Part shown: positions 19,568 to 28,493 of the stretch, piece by piece
Layout: every line of letters starts with the position of its first letter
Position numbering within the stretch: the stretch's first letter is position 1
Origin: Noviherbaspirillum aerium
GTDB taxonomy: Bacteria > Pseudomonadota > Gammaproteobacteria > Burkholderiales > Burkholderiaceae_D
Assembly (NCBI RefSeq): GCF_008929045.1
Contig: NZ_VFAH01000010.1
Coordinates: 152,383 to 216,382 of the forward strand
Direction of reading: 5' to 3'
Length of the DNA stretch: 64,000 bases
Program-made: the position numbers and the translations under genes
The notes under the pieces: model-generated
What the model was told of the DNA's origin: nothing
The model's input: the letters and a program-made list of their open reading frames with translations, nothing else
Databases searched by the model: none

Positions 19568-20761
19568 ATGAAGCCCGATGGTTACATGGCCGTGGCGGCC
19601 CTTGCTGCGCTGGCCTTCACCGCGCCGGCCGTTCATGCGGCCCCGATGGAAGCGGAAGGCGCGGCGCCGCTCGACAAGGGGATCGCGTATGCGCGGCAGG
19701 CCGCTAAAGATGATGCCAGGCGGCAGCTGGCGCTGCAGCGCGGCGCCGTCGTGGTGAGCGGCGAGCAGATGACGTCGAGCGGCGAGCTGCTGCAAAGCGC
19801 CGCGGTTCGCCCGGCGGGCCAGGTGGGGCCGGCATCCACCGTGCGGGAATGGAAGAGCGGCGATGCCCTGCATGTGCTGATGCAGGCCGGCGATGACGCC
19901 GGGAGTGGCTTTGGCCTCGATGAGGATGAGGGCGGCAATGCGTCGGCCACCGCGTCGTATCGCAAGAAGGTGCTGATTACGCCGTTTCGCGTGACCAGGC
20001 CGGAGCATGTGGCGGACATGGATGATGTGCCGCTGGGCATGTCGCGCAATCTGTACGAGAGGCTGGGGCGCAGCGGCAAGCTGCAGCCGCGGCTTGGCAA
20101 GTACGTCGTGCCCAATGAACGGATGGGCGCGACGCCCGAGCAGACGGCTGCAGCGGTACGGCAGCTGGCCCGGGACAATGACAGCCAGTTCGTTCTTGCC
20201 GGCGAAGTGGTCGATGCGGGAACGAGCACGGTCAAGGGCTTTCTGTCTTCCACGACGACCCGCAATTTCGAGGTCCGCACCAGCCTCTACGATGGATTGA
20301 CCGGCGTGCTGATTGCCGAGCGCCGCATCGGCCGGCAAGGCGAAGGCGAAGTCGGCATTGGCCGCCATCGGCCGTTTGGCAGCGCGTCTTTCTTTTCCAC
20401 GGCGTTTGGCTGCGTGGTGGATGCGGTGCTGGGTTCGGCGGCGGCGGAAATGATGCAAGACCTTGCGCCGCTGCCCTTTACGGCGAGGATCGTCAGGATC
20501 GAGAACAGGAAACTTATTTTCGATGCGGGCGTGACTTCCGCGGTGCAGCCCGGCGACAAGCTCATTGCCTACAGCAGGAAACCGGAATGGGACGTGGGCG
20601 CCGCCTTGCATGGCGCGGGCGGCGTTCCGGAGTCGCCGGTGGCAACGGTTTCCGTGGTGCAGGTTCATCCGGCGTTCTCGGTGGGAGAGATGTCCGAACA
20701 GCCGGCTCGGGTTCACCTGAAGGTGGGCGACTATGTGCGGTTCGCATCATCGAGCCAATGA
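19568..20761 (+). CDS. FlgT-like flagellar assembly protein
   Basis: 397 residues with a Sec signal peptide (cleavage near AVHA-AP). An N-terminal domain is followed by a CsgG-like middle domain starting at KKVLITPFRVTRPEH with LGMSRNLYERL, and a C-terminal beta domain (ARIVRIENRKLIFDAGV, SAVQPGDKLIAY). This three-part layout matches FlgT, the H-ring protein of the Vibrio basal body. It lies 2 bases after the FlgP-like gene and 16 bases before a small periplasmic coiled-coil gene, so the three probably form an operon. Confidence 0.7.
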   Translation: MKPDGYMAVAALAALAFTAPAVHAAPMEAEGAAPLDKGIAYARQAAKDDARRQLALQRGAVVVSGEQMTSSGELLQSAAVRPAGQVGPASTVREWKSGDALHVLMQAGDDAGSGFGLDEDEGGNASATASYRKKVLITPFRVTRPEHVADMDDVPLGMSRNLYERLGRSGKLQPRLGKYVVPNERMGATPEQTAAAVRQLARDNDSQFVLAGEVVDAGTSTVKGFLSSTTTRNFEVRTSLYDGLTGVLIAERRIGRQGEGEVGIGRHRPFGSASFFSTAFGCVVDAVLGSAAAEMMQDLAPLPFTARIVRIENRKLIFDAGVTSAVQPGDKLIAYSRKPEWDVGAALHGAGGVPESPVATVSVVQVHPAFSVGEMSEQPARVHLKVGDYVRFASSSQ

Positions 20762-20777
20762 ATAAGGCGGCAGGAAG

Positions 20778-21035
20778 ATGAAGACAACGATGCGGTTGGC
20801 ATTGCTATTGGGCGTTGCGGCGCTGTGCGCCAATGCGCATGCGTCGGAAAATGGCCGCACCAAGGCCAGGAAGATGACGACGAACGAAAAGCTCGAACAG
20901 CTGACCGAACGCCAGCATGCCATCGTGCAATGGCAGGAACAGCAGCAGCGGCAATTGCAGGAAATGACGCAGAGGATGAATGCCGTGAGGGCTGCGGCGG
21001 TGGCGGGGCAGAGTCCTGCTTATTCTTATCCCTAG
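20778..21035 (+). CDS. Small exported coiled-coil protein of the flgPT-like operon
   Basis: 85 residues: a signal peptide (MKTTMRLALLLGVAALCANAHA) followed by a Gln/Glu-rich helix (EKLEQLTERQHAIVQWQEQQ and onward) likely to form a coiled coil. I do not recognise the family. The last two bases of its TAG stop belong to a 159-bp repeat element that begins at 21034, so the original C-terminus may have been different. Confidence 0.65.
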   Translation: MKTTMRLALLLGVAALCANAHASENGRTKARKMTTNEKLEQLTERQHAIVQWQEQQQRQLQEMTQRMNAVRAAAVAGQSPAYSYP

Positions 21036-21192
21036 AGCGGATTGCAGGTGAATGGTCGGTCGCCTCGGCTTGCCCTGGGCGCACGGCAGCGTTGTTCGTC
21101 GCTGGTGTGGCCCGCCACACGGCACTCCTCCCGCCTTGCCCTGCACCCCAGGGCAAACCGATTCTTCCATATATCCACCTGCAATCCGCTCT
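21034..21192 (+). mobile_element. 159-bp MITE-like element, copy 1
   Basis: Perfect 17-bp terminal inverted repeats (AGAGCGGATTGCAGGTG / CACCTGCAATCCGCTCT). The interior is closely similar to the copy at 28193 and contains a self-complementary core GTGTGGCCCGCCACAC. No coding capacity and no target duplication seen. In both copies the leading AG completes a TAG stop of the preceding gene. Confidence 0.7.
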
Positions 21193-21193
21193 C

Positions 21194-21216
21194 GAGCGTT
21201 TTCGGTTTGACTGTAC
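21194..21216 (+). repeat. Short interspersed repeat, copy 2
   Basis: GAGCGTTTTCGG then TTTGACTGTAC, directly after the MITE-like element; compare 12947 and 43648. Confidence 0.45.
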
Positions 21217-21451
21217 TGTCGATGTGGAAGCATTTGCCCGCATTACTGCGTTGCGGGGGCGCCGAGTCCTCCTTGACACGGCCCAGCCATGTCAAGGAGC
21301 CGCGCCTCTACCCACGGACCGGCTTGCATGCCGGTCCGGCTACGGCAGCGCAAAGCAGGGGGTGCGAAATCCTGCTTCCGCCCGCAGGCACATTTTCCCG
21401 GCCTCGTGCAGTCCAGTGAGGACGAAGGCGCCCCGGAACTTCAGCGGGGTG

Positions 21452-23878
21452 TCATTTTTTTCCTGGACGCCATTGCATCGGGATGGGGTCGTCCTGGTGC
21501 GCTTGCGCAATCTCTGTCGCATGGCTTTCCGCGGCTGTTCTCGCGGCCAGCAGATCGTTGCTGTAGTCGGCAGGCTTGAACGCCCGGGTTTCCTCTCCGT
21601 GGGTGACCATGAAGGCTCGTTGATCATGATTCCAGATCACGGGAGGCACGCGCCTTAAACCTGGAGCGAATCGTGAAGCCGCGCGGGTGGCTGGATGTGC
21701 GCCATGATCAAGTGCGTACTGTTCTGCAGCCAATTGCGGATTCTCATGGTCCGCATCAGAAAATTTTGTGCGCGACATTTTTCCATCCGGCCCTTTAACA
21801 CCGAAGACCCAAATCTTCTCGAATGAAGACCAATGTACGCCTCGAACGATACTTTGGTACTCCGCTTTTCCTAATTTTTTGTAGAGGTGGGGATTTTCTT
21901 TTATGTTTCGCAATTCTTCTATTGCGGCCTGCACAGCCTTTTCCTTGTCGCCATACTGCTTCATCGTGAAATTTCTGGTTAGCCCTTTCAGCTCGTCTAT
22001 GGTCTTGATTCGAAGTTCACAATGGTTTTTCATGGTACGACCTTCGTCGCCAAACCACGTTAACTCGGGATAACCAGGAACGGATTCGCCACGATGTCTT
22101 TCAGGGGGCGGCACGAACGTGCCGTTCTCGATGCTTTCAATATCTTTCTGCCTCGCGGCTCGGGCGGCAGCGTCGCTGGCGAAATTTGATAAATAATAAT
22201 TTTTAGTTCTAACTGTGCTTTTTGAATTGCCTTCCGTGACGAGGTAAGTCAGCTTGTGCGTTATGCCGGTGGCACGACTATCAACGGTGGATTCTTTTAA
22301 TTTTTTAATGCTCGTTCCCGCTGTTGCCTGTTGTTCAGCAGGTGGAGCGGCAATCCCGGACGAAGGCCCCGCAGCTTGGGTAGCCTGATCTTGCGCTACA
22401 GCCCCGGCGGCCAGGCGCAACCGGTGGCGCGGCGCGATCACAGTCACCTCATTGAGCAATCCCGATCCGGCGTCCAGATCCCGCAGGTATTCCAATGGAG
22501 CCATGGTTTGCGCAGATAGTCGGACACTGTCCAGCAGTACCCACTGTCTTGTCTGCGAGTCCCGCCGGAAGGCAACAAAGTGCGATCCCAGGGCGGTCAT
22601 GCGTCCGGTGTGCGAATTTTCCGTGACCGTGCTGGCATGCATGAGCAGCCGGTCGGTATCAAGGTCGTCGATCTGCGCAAGGTGTTCCCAGTTGATTACT
22701 GGCCTGTCGTCCGCACCGGCGGCTGGGACATGCCTGTAGGCCGTCGTCGCAAACCCTTGTCCGTGCAGCACGCCGAGCACTGATTCCGGTTCCACGCCTC
22801 CACGCGCTATCGCGTCCAGGATATTTGCCTCTGATCTTGTCGTATTTGCCGGCCGATTCCGGAGTTCATGTTGGACGAATTGATTGAACGACACGAACGG
22901 TCCGCCCAGCATGGCATTGACCGCATGCTGGGCGCAGGATTGTTCGGTCTGCTTTTCGAGATAGTAATGCAGGCTTCCATCGGCATCGCGAATGCCGTCC
23001 TCGACGGTGAGGCGGTCATCATGGGCGGCCGGCGCCAATTCGGGCTGCTCAATGCCAGGGGGCTCGATGACATGAATGCCGTTCTGGTGGAAGTCGCGCA
23101 TTTGCGCCATGTCCAGAATACGTGGCATTGGCATGGGTTCCGGACTGGCGGCAGCTTGCGCCTGAGGCGGGGTGGCGATTCGGCGGCGTTGTGCTGGAGG
23201 CGCTTCGGGGGGCGTGCTTCTATCGCTGCGCGGACGCGTCGAGACGGATGGCCTGCTGGTTTCCGCGTATAAATCCCTAGTCCAGGCAGCACGAGGGGGC
23301 GGTGTGGCGGACTGGCCCAATAAAGGCGGCAAAAAGTAAGCTTCTCGTCTCAAGACGTTGTCCGACTCGATGGATTCCGATTCCAATATCATGCGGGACA
23401 GCATATTGTTTTCATCGATGTGCAGGCTCACATCCATTGTTGTGTTGCGATTGTTCACCCCGCTGTAGATCAGCTCGCGCGCACCTGCGGGGCTGGATAT
23501 ATCGGGGATGCCTTCCGGATTGCGCACGACATACTCGATCGCGGGGCTATCCTGGATCCGTGTAAGGATGTCCATGATATCGCCGAGAGTCAGCCGATTC
23601 GATTCCTGTGACGGGGTCGGTTCCGCAGGTTGTACCAGTCTCATGAACGGCGGTCCCCTGAACCTGTGGGGGTTGTGTTGTGTTCCTGGGGAGGGGTCTC
23701 GTGTTCTTGGATGGGGGGATGGCAACTGTTGCAGAACCCACATTCCATTGGCGGGTAGCCTGGCCAGGAGGTTCTGACGGCGTTGTTGGGTTGCGGCCTG
23801 TTCGGCCTCATTGGTGGAAGCGGTTTGGCTGCCCTGGATTCGGGAAGCATGGACAGACGGGGGAATGCGGGATGTCAT
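21452..23878 (-). CDS. Candidate type III effector: Josephin-like deubiquitinase with tandem AP2-like domains
   Basis: 808 residues from ATG 23878. Residues 1-300 are polar and Pro/Ser-rich with no signal peptide. At ~308-325 the motif EKQTEQSCAQHAVNAML matches the ataxin-3 Josephin site (EKQ----CAQH): putative oxyanion Gln310 and nucleophile Cys315. Later GSHFVAFRRD supplies His433, and QWVLLDSV supplies Asp450 in place of the usual Asn. The C-terminal third holds up to four AP2-like segments (about 539-577, 604-660, 678-726, 745-790); the clearest are GVHWSSFEKIWVFGVKGPDG and TRNFTMKQYGD. A hrp box lies 41 bases upstream. Parts of the 3' half are AT-rich. Deubiquitination and DNA binding in a host cell are inference. 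Confidence 0.7.
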   Translation of the reverse strand: MTSRIPPSVHASRIQGSQTASTNEAEQAATQQRRQNLLARLPANGMWVLQQLPSPHPRTRDPSPGTQHNPHRFRGPPFMRLVQPAEPTPSQESNRLTLGDIMDILTRIQDSPAIEYVVRNPEGIPDISSPAGARELIYSGVNNRNTTMDVSLHIDENNMLSRMILESESIESDNVLRREAYFLPPLLGQSATPPPRAAWTRDLYAETSRPSVSTRPRSDRSTPPEAPPAQRRRIATPPQAQAAASPEPMPMPRILDMAQMRDFHQNGIHVIEPPGIEQPELAPAAHDDRLTVEDGIRDADGSLHYYLEKQTEQSCAQHAVNAMLGGPFVSFNQFVQHELRNRPANTTRSEANILDAIARGGVEPESVLGVLHGQGFATTAYRHVPAAGADDRPVINWEHLAQIDDLDTDRLLMHASTVTENSHTGRMTALGSHFVAFRRDSQTRQWVLLDSVRLSAQTMAPLEYLRDLDAGSGLLNEVTVIAPRHRLRLAAGAVAQDQATQAAGPSSGIAAPPAEQQATAGTSIKKLKESTVDSRATGITHKLTYLVTEGNSKSTVRTKNYYLSNFASDAAARAARQKDIESIENGTFVPPPERHRGESVPGYPELTWFGDEGRTMKNHCELRIKTIDELKGLTRNFTMKQYGDKEKAVQAAIEELRNIKENPHLYKKLGKAEYQSIVRGVHWSSFEKIWVFGVKGPDGKMSRTKFSDADHENPQLAAEQYALDHGAHPATRAASRFAPGLRRVPPVIWNHDQRAFMVTHGEETRAFKPADYSNDLLAARTAAESHATEIAQAHQDDPIPMQWRPGKK

Positions 23879-23918
23879 GGCTCTTGTCGACGTCAATATG
23901 CGTTACGCAGGGGGCCAC

Positions 23919-23947
23919 TAGGTGGCGGCCTGGTGTCGAAAAGTTCC
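23919..23947 (-). promoter_or_regulatory. hrp box (HrpL-type) before the Josephin-like gene
   Basis: On the minus strand GGAACT-N16-CCACCTA, matching GGAACY-N15/16-CCACNNA. The downstream half ends about 41 bases before the ATG at 23878, the usual distance. Confidence 0.75.
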
Positions 23948-24042
23948 ATTGGGTACTACTCGACAGACATGAGTGCAAGCTGTTTCAACCCATTCCCGAT
24001 CCGCTTTGTCAGCCCGTCCGGGCCGGCTCAAGCCGAAAGCGT

Positions 24043-24978
24043 TTAACTACCGGGGCGGCGGCTGCGCTCATAGGCTTCAATGGCGTCGTTTAGTAACTTC
24101 GTTCTCACAAGGCCTGCCTCTATCGCTGTTTTGAGGTCGTAAGTCAACATCCATTTCGTACTTACGTCGTTCCAGTGGCGAAGGTCTGGATCACTGCCTG
24201 CCGGCTCGGGCCGGGGATCGGGTTCGCCTAACCGCCCTGACTGATTGGGGCTTTCAGCATGTGCAGCGGTGGCTTCCTCGCTGCGGGCCCTGTAGTAGCT
24301 TGCCAGCAATACCGCCGGATTGAAAACCGGGTCTACTGTTGTTGTGTTGCTTGGAATGGCGTCGGCACTGAGCCCGCACGCGATCTGGCACGCTTTCCGG
24401 AACGCCGCGTTATCCAGTTCCTGCGGATATTTCCTGGCAATATCGAGTACGGACTTTGGGAGTAGATACATCTTTCTTAACGCCGTTCTGTATAGCAAAT
24501 TATCCATCTCGTTTAAATTATCGCTCACGATGGCGTCCTTGATGCAGTGGAGAATCGCCTCCCAATCGGTTTTCAGGACAGTGTTTAGAAGCTTGCGCGT
24601 GGATTGCATATAGGCGTCTACAGTTATGGGATTGCGTTCGGGCAGCCGAGCATTGGGAGGCATCACTGCCGGATTCGCGCTGGTGGAGGCTGTGGTCGAG
24701 TGTTGCACCGAGTGCAGGTTCGTGCTGGGAGCAGGGCTGGAGGTTCTTGCGGCAGGAGCATTCTGTTTCGGCTTTTTCTGGAACAAACCCAGAATGCGAG
24801 ACTTGGCGCTTCTGCTATCCCTCGTCCGGCGGGCTGGCCCCGGTTGATGCCTTGTCTCCTCGGCGTCGTTTCCTCCACGATGGCTTGTCGCGCTTGTGGT
24901 ATCCGGGTTGGTATTCGGCCTGGTGCTGGAAGCGCCGAGATGTATCGCTTTACGAAAAGTATTCCACAATCCCGACAT
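24043..24978 (-). CDS. Candidate type III effector of unknown function
   Basis: 311 residues from ATG 24978 (a TTG directly before it is ignored). Residues 1-110 are Ser/Thr/Pro/Asn/Arg-rich and probably disordered, as in many type III secretion signals. A helical, mildly hydrophobic domain follows (about 115-215, e.g. VDAYMQSTRKLLNTVLKTDW), then a second disordered stretch and a final helix. No signal peptide, no recognised domain. A perfect hrp box 36 bases upstream and its position next to the Josephin-like gene are the basis for calling it an effector. Confidence 0.65.
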   Translation of the reverse strand: MSGLWNTFRKAIHLGASSTRPNTNPDTTSATSHRGGNDAEETRHQPGPARRTRDSRSAKSRILGLFQKKPKQNAPAARTSSPAPSTNLHSVQHSTTASTSANPAVMPPNARLPERNPITVDAYMQSTRKLLNTVLKTDWEAILHCIKDAIVSDNLNEMDNLLYRTALRKMYLLPKSVLDIARKYPQELDNAAFRKACQIACGLSADAIPSNTTTVDPVFNPAVLLASYYRARSEEATAAHAESPNQSGRLGEPDPRPEPAGSDPDLRHWNDVSTKWMLTYDLKTAIEAGLVRTKLLNDAIEAYERSRRPGS

Positions 24979-25013
24979 CAAACCCCCCGACTTTTTTCAA
25001 TGGCAGTGCATTC

Positions 25014-25042
25014 TGCGTGGCATGGCAACCGCATTCGGTTCC
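25014..25042 (-). promoter_or_regulatory. Perfect hrp box before the unknown effector gene
   Basis: On the minus strand GGAACC-N16-CCACGCA, an exact match to the HrpL consensus, 36 bases before the ATG at 24978. Confidence 0.85.
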
Positions 25043-25331
25043 CTTGCCTGCTGCTTACCTGCCCATCCGCCATTCCGCCATTCCGCAATTTCGCTATTTC
25101 CGGCGCCCCAGCAACGGCTTTATTGAATAAGAAATGGAGCAGGCCGGTGCAGACGGGGTTCTGTGAACCAATGGGTCGCGCCGCCGTGATGTCCATCGGG
25201 GCTGGCAGACCGGCCTGCCGCATGGATGTTGCGCCGGATGCTCGACGCATCGCGCCAGTCCCTCGCTGCGAATGCCGCAAATTGCGCTATGCTCTGGGCC
25301 GGCAAAGCCCCTCACTTCTTTTGCAAATCAA

Positions 25332-26903
25332 ATGATGCAAGACTGGAAACAGCAGTTCGCCATGGCCCAGGCCGCTGCACAACAAGGCAACATCGCATCA
25401 TGCCTCGATGCATGCCAGCAGGTTCTCGATGCCCAGCCCGGGAATGTCGATGCCTTGCTCATGGTGGCGGGGTTGCTGTATTCCACCGGCTTGCTGTCGG
25501 CCGCGCGGCAATGCCTGGACCAGGCCCGCGCGCTGGCGCCGAACGATTCCCGTCCCCTGCTCGAACTGGCCAACATCGCCAAGGATGAAGGCAATCATGC
25601 CGAGTCCCATCGCCTGTACTCCCTCTTGCTGCGCCATCTGCCCGACAGCGCCGTGGTGCGCAGGAACGCATTGACCAGCCTGGAATACAACCCGGCCGTG
25701 CCGGAAGCGGAACGCCTGCAACAGGCGCGGGCCTGGGGCGACTGGGCCATGGCGCGGGCCGGCGGCATGCGGCCGCGTCCGCCGCTGATGCCGGAAGCGC
25801 TGGATGGATCGCGGCCCTTGCGGGTGGGTTATGTGTCGGCCGATTTCTGCCAGCATACGGTGGGCCTGTTCGTCAAGGATGTGATCGGCAGCCATCGCCT
25901 GGACCGGGTAGCCGCGTACACCTACAGCGCGGGCCGCGTGGATGACTGGGTGACCGCGACCATCCGCAGCACCAGCCGGTTTCGCGATGTTTCCGCGCTG
26001 GACGATGCGGCGCTGGCCGAACGGATACGGCAGGATGGCATCGATGTGCTGGTCGATCTGTCGGGGCATACCGGCGGCTCGCGGCTGGCCGCCTTCGCGC
26101 ATCGGCCGGCGCCGGTGCAGCTGAGCTGGCTCGGGTATTTCGCCACCACCGGCCTGGCGGTGATCGATGCGGTGCTGCTTGACGAGTGGCATGCGCCGCC
26201 GGGAATCGAGGCGCATTTCGTGGAGCCCATCGTGCGCCTGCCGCGCGGACGCTTCTGCTATGTGCCGGTGCCGTTCGCGCCTGCCGAGGTGGCGCCGCCG
26301 CCGTTCGAGAAGAACGGTTTCATCACCTTCGGCTGCTTCAACAATACGGCCAAGCTGAACGGGCCGGTGATTGCGCTGTGGGCGCGCATCCTTGCGGCGC
26401 TGCCCTCATCGCGCCTGGTGCTGAAGTGGCGCAGCCTGCAGGACGGCAAGCTGCGCGCCGCATTGCATGCGACTTTCTCGTCCCATGGCATTGCGCCCGG
26501 GCGCATCGAACTGCGCGGCCCGTCGTTTCATGCGGATCTTCTCAAGCAGTATGCCGACATCGATATTGCGCTCGATCCCTTTCCCTTCACCGGCGGCCTG
26601 ACCAGCTGCGAAGCCTTGTGGATGGGCGTGCCGGTGGTGACCTGGCCGCAGGCGCAGGTTGTGAGCCGGCAGACCCATGCGTTTCTGAGCGCCATCGGTC
26701 TGCCGGAACTGTCGGCGGCGGATGCCGGGCGCTATGTCGCGATCGCCTGCGAGCTGGCCGGCGACCTGCCGCGACTCAAGGATTTGCGCGGCGGCATGCG
26801 GGAACGGATGCGGTCGTCGCCGCTCTGCGATGTGAAAGGATTCACGCGCATGCTGGAGGATGCTTACCTGGCCATCGCCCGGCGATATGCCGGTCATCCA
26901 TAG
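25332..26903 (+). CDS. TPR-containing GT41 (OGT/SPINDLY-like) glycosyltransferase
   Basis: About 523 residues. TPR-like helices cover residues ~1-120 (NVDALLMVAGLLYSTGLL, PLLELANIAKDEGNHAESHRLY). The GT41 catalytic region follows: LRVGYVSADFCQHTVG, DVLVDLSGHTGGSRLAAFAHRPAPVQLSWLGY, FGCFNNTAKL and LDPFPFTGGLTSCEALWMGVPVVTW. GT41 enzymes transfer GlcNAc or related sugars to Ser/Thr of proteins; in bacteria targets include flagellins and adhesins, and the target here is unknown. ATG 25332 and 25335 are adjacent; either may be used. It is divergent from the hrp-box effector gene. Confidence 0.85.
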   Translation: MMQDWKQQFAMAQAAAQQGNIASCLDACQQVLDAQPGNVDALLMVAGLLYSTGLLSAARQCLDQARALAPNDSRPLLELANIAKDEGNHAESHRLYSLLLRHLPDSAVVRRNALTSLEYNPAVPEAERLQQARAWGDWAMARAGGMRPRPPLMPEALDGSRPLRVGYVSADFCQHTVGLFVKDVIGSHRLDRVAAYTYSAGRVDDWVTATIRSTSRFRDVSALDDAALAERIRQDGIDVLVDLSGHTGGSRLAAFAHRPAPVQLSWLGYFATTGLAVIDAVLLDEWHAPPGIEAHFVEPIVRLPRGRFCYVPVPFAPAEVAPPPFEKNGFITFGCFNNTAKLNGPVIALWARILAALPSSRLVLKWRSLQDGKLRAALHATFSSHGIAPGRIELRGPSFHADLLKQYADIDIALDPFPFTGGLTSCEALWMGVPVVTWPQAQVVSRQTHAFLSAIGLPELSAADAGRYVAIACELAGDLPRLKDLRGGMRERMRSSPLCDVKGFTRMLEDAYLAIARRYAGHP

Positions 26904-27171
26904 CGAGCCGGTTGTCCTGCATGACCAGCGGGAGAGGCAAGCCAAGCGGGAGAAGCGGGATAACGGACCGCCGGGCGGCGGTGCATTATTGATCCGGCCT
27001 GGGAAATGGTGCATTTTTCGGGGCGCTGAGTTCAAATGCGCTGATGCATTAAGGTCAGGATTGGATTAACGTTACGTGCATAAGGTTAAGTGCATCAGGT
27101 TGATTGCATGTACGGCAAGATGCCTGCCAAATATTCGCTGCACGAAACATCATTGCGCTGCAAATTTTCCA

Positions 27172-27597
27172 ATGACCCATGCCTCTTCGAAAACCCTGCT
27201 GATCGCCGTGCGAGAGGATGATGTCGCCCTGGTGCAATCCTTTCTCGGCGATGCCTACCGAACGGTGTATTGCCACACGCTGGAGGAGGCCAAGGCGGCG
27301 CTGAACAACGGCGTCGATATCGTGGTGTCCGGCGTGCATTTCGACGGCGGCGCGGTGTTCGACCTGCTGCAGCATGTCCGTGCCAGCAAGGACTTCGGCA
27401 CGCTTCCCTTCTTTGTCATGCTCGACACCAGCCGGCGCTACAGCTATTCCCGCGCGATCGTCCACGGCATGCGTACGGCATCACGAGTGCTCGGCGCCAC
27501 CGGCTTTACCGACCTTGGCGGGATGATCGAAAAATACGGCAAGGACGAGGCGGTGAGGATGCTGAAGAAGGGAATCGATGCCGCGTTCGGCGGATGA
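27172..27597 (+). CDS. Receiver-like (pseudo-receiver) protein, intact paralogue
   Basis: 141 residues. It aligns over its whole length with the truncated protein at 5552 (LLIAVRE-D, DIVVSGVHFD-GAVF-LLQ-VR, LPFFVMLDTS-RYSYS-AIVHG). Strand 3 ends VVSGVHFDGG, so the phospho-Asp position of a true response regulator is not kept. The tail EKYGKDEAVRMLKKGIDAAF is the part lost by frameshift at 5552. No output domain. Upstream in-frame extension to 27076 lacks support. Confidence 0.7.
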   Translation: MTHASSKTLLIAVREDDVALVQSFLGDAYRTVYCHTLEEAKAALNNGVDIVVSGVHFDGGAVFDLLQHVRASKDFGTLPFFVMLDTSRRYSYSRAIVHGMRTASRVLGATGFTDLGGMIEKYGKDEAVRMLKKGIDAAFGG

Positions 27598-27763
27598 CGG
27601 CTCGGCACCTCGATGATGCTGCGGACATGGCATTGCATGGGCTGACCCAATGATCTTCCTCGGCGCGCTGCCTTCCGGAATTGTCAGTGCGGTCGGGCCG
27701 ACATCGCTCCCATGCATGCATCCGGCATTCCGGCTACAGTCTGGTACCGCGGATGACAGGCAC

Positions 27764-27800
27764 CAATGCATCAATGCATCAATGCATCAATGCATCAATG
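27764..27800 (+). repeat. 8-bp tandem repeat (CAATGCAT)
   Basis: Four to five consecutive copies of CAATGCAT upstream of the DUF5710 gene, a simple-sequence tract that could vary in length. Confidence 0.8.
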
Positions 27801-27858
27801 GACCGATGCACCGATATCCGCGGGATTCGACCCGATTCCTCATGAGAAATGATTTGAT

Positions 27859-28194
27859 ATGTCAATCACCGCGCCTCCATTTGATCCGCCTTATGTCAGC
27901 ATGCATGCTTCCGAAGAGCTTACCGAGTACATTGAAACGCTGGCGGACGGTTCGACGCGCAACGTTCCCGAGGCGGCCTACGGGCCGGCCTTGCTGTCGG
28001 TGCGGGAAGTCGTAGCAGGCAGCAAACCGGCGTCCTCGTCGTCATCTTCATCGAAGTCTTACCTGAGCGTGCCTTATGCGGAAAAGGACGAGGCCAAGGC
28101 GCTGGGCGCGCGGTGGGATGCGGCCAGGAAGAAATGGTATGCGCCGCAGGGGGCGGAGCTCGACCGGTTCGACAAGTGGCTGCCGAAGACATAG
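27859..28194 (+). CDS. DUF5710 domain protein
   Basis: 111 residues. After an acidic N-terminal half and a poly-Ser linker (SSSSSSS), the C-terminus YLSVPYAEKDEAKALGARWD...KWYAP is the DUF5710 motif known from plasmid primases and small stand-alone proteins, thought to bind nucleic acid. The final two bases of its TAG stop are the first bases of the MITE-like element at 28193. It lies between the receiver-like gene and the third helical paralogue. Confidence 0.75.
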   Translation: MSITAPPFDPPYVSMHASEELTEYIETLADGSTRNVPEAAYGPALLSVREVVAGSKPASSSSSSSKSYLSVPYAEKDEAKALGARWDAARKKWYAPQGAELDRFDKWLPKT

Positions 28195-28351
28195 AGCGGA
28201 TTGCAGGTGAATGGTCGGTCGCCTCGGCTGGCCCCGGGCACATGGCCGCGCTGTTCGGCGCTGGTGTGGCCCGCCACACGGCGCTCCTTGCGTCTTGCCC
28301 TGCATCCCGGGGCAAACCGATTCTTCCATACACCGACCGGCAATCCGCTCT
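28193..28351 (+). mobile_element. 159-bp MITE-like element, copy 2
   Basis: Same length and orientation as 21034-21192. Left end AGAGCGGATTGCAGGTG; right end matches over GCAATCCGCTCT with changes inside it. As in copy 1, it supplies the end of a TAG stop codon. Confidence 0.7.
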
Positions 28352-28493
28352 GGGCTGTGTTTGATAAGCGTTGCGAGCGGTTCGGATTGGCGCCGGGGAG
28401 CGCACGCCCCGCCAATATTTTCCTCGTGTCGTTAAAGATCATCGCGCCGTGATCGAACCATTCGGCGGCCGTCCGCCACACATGAATATGACT

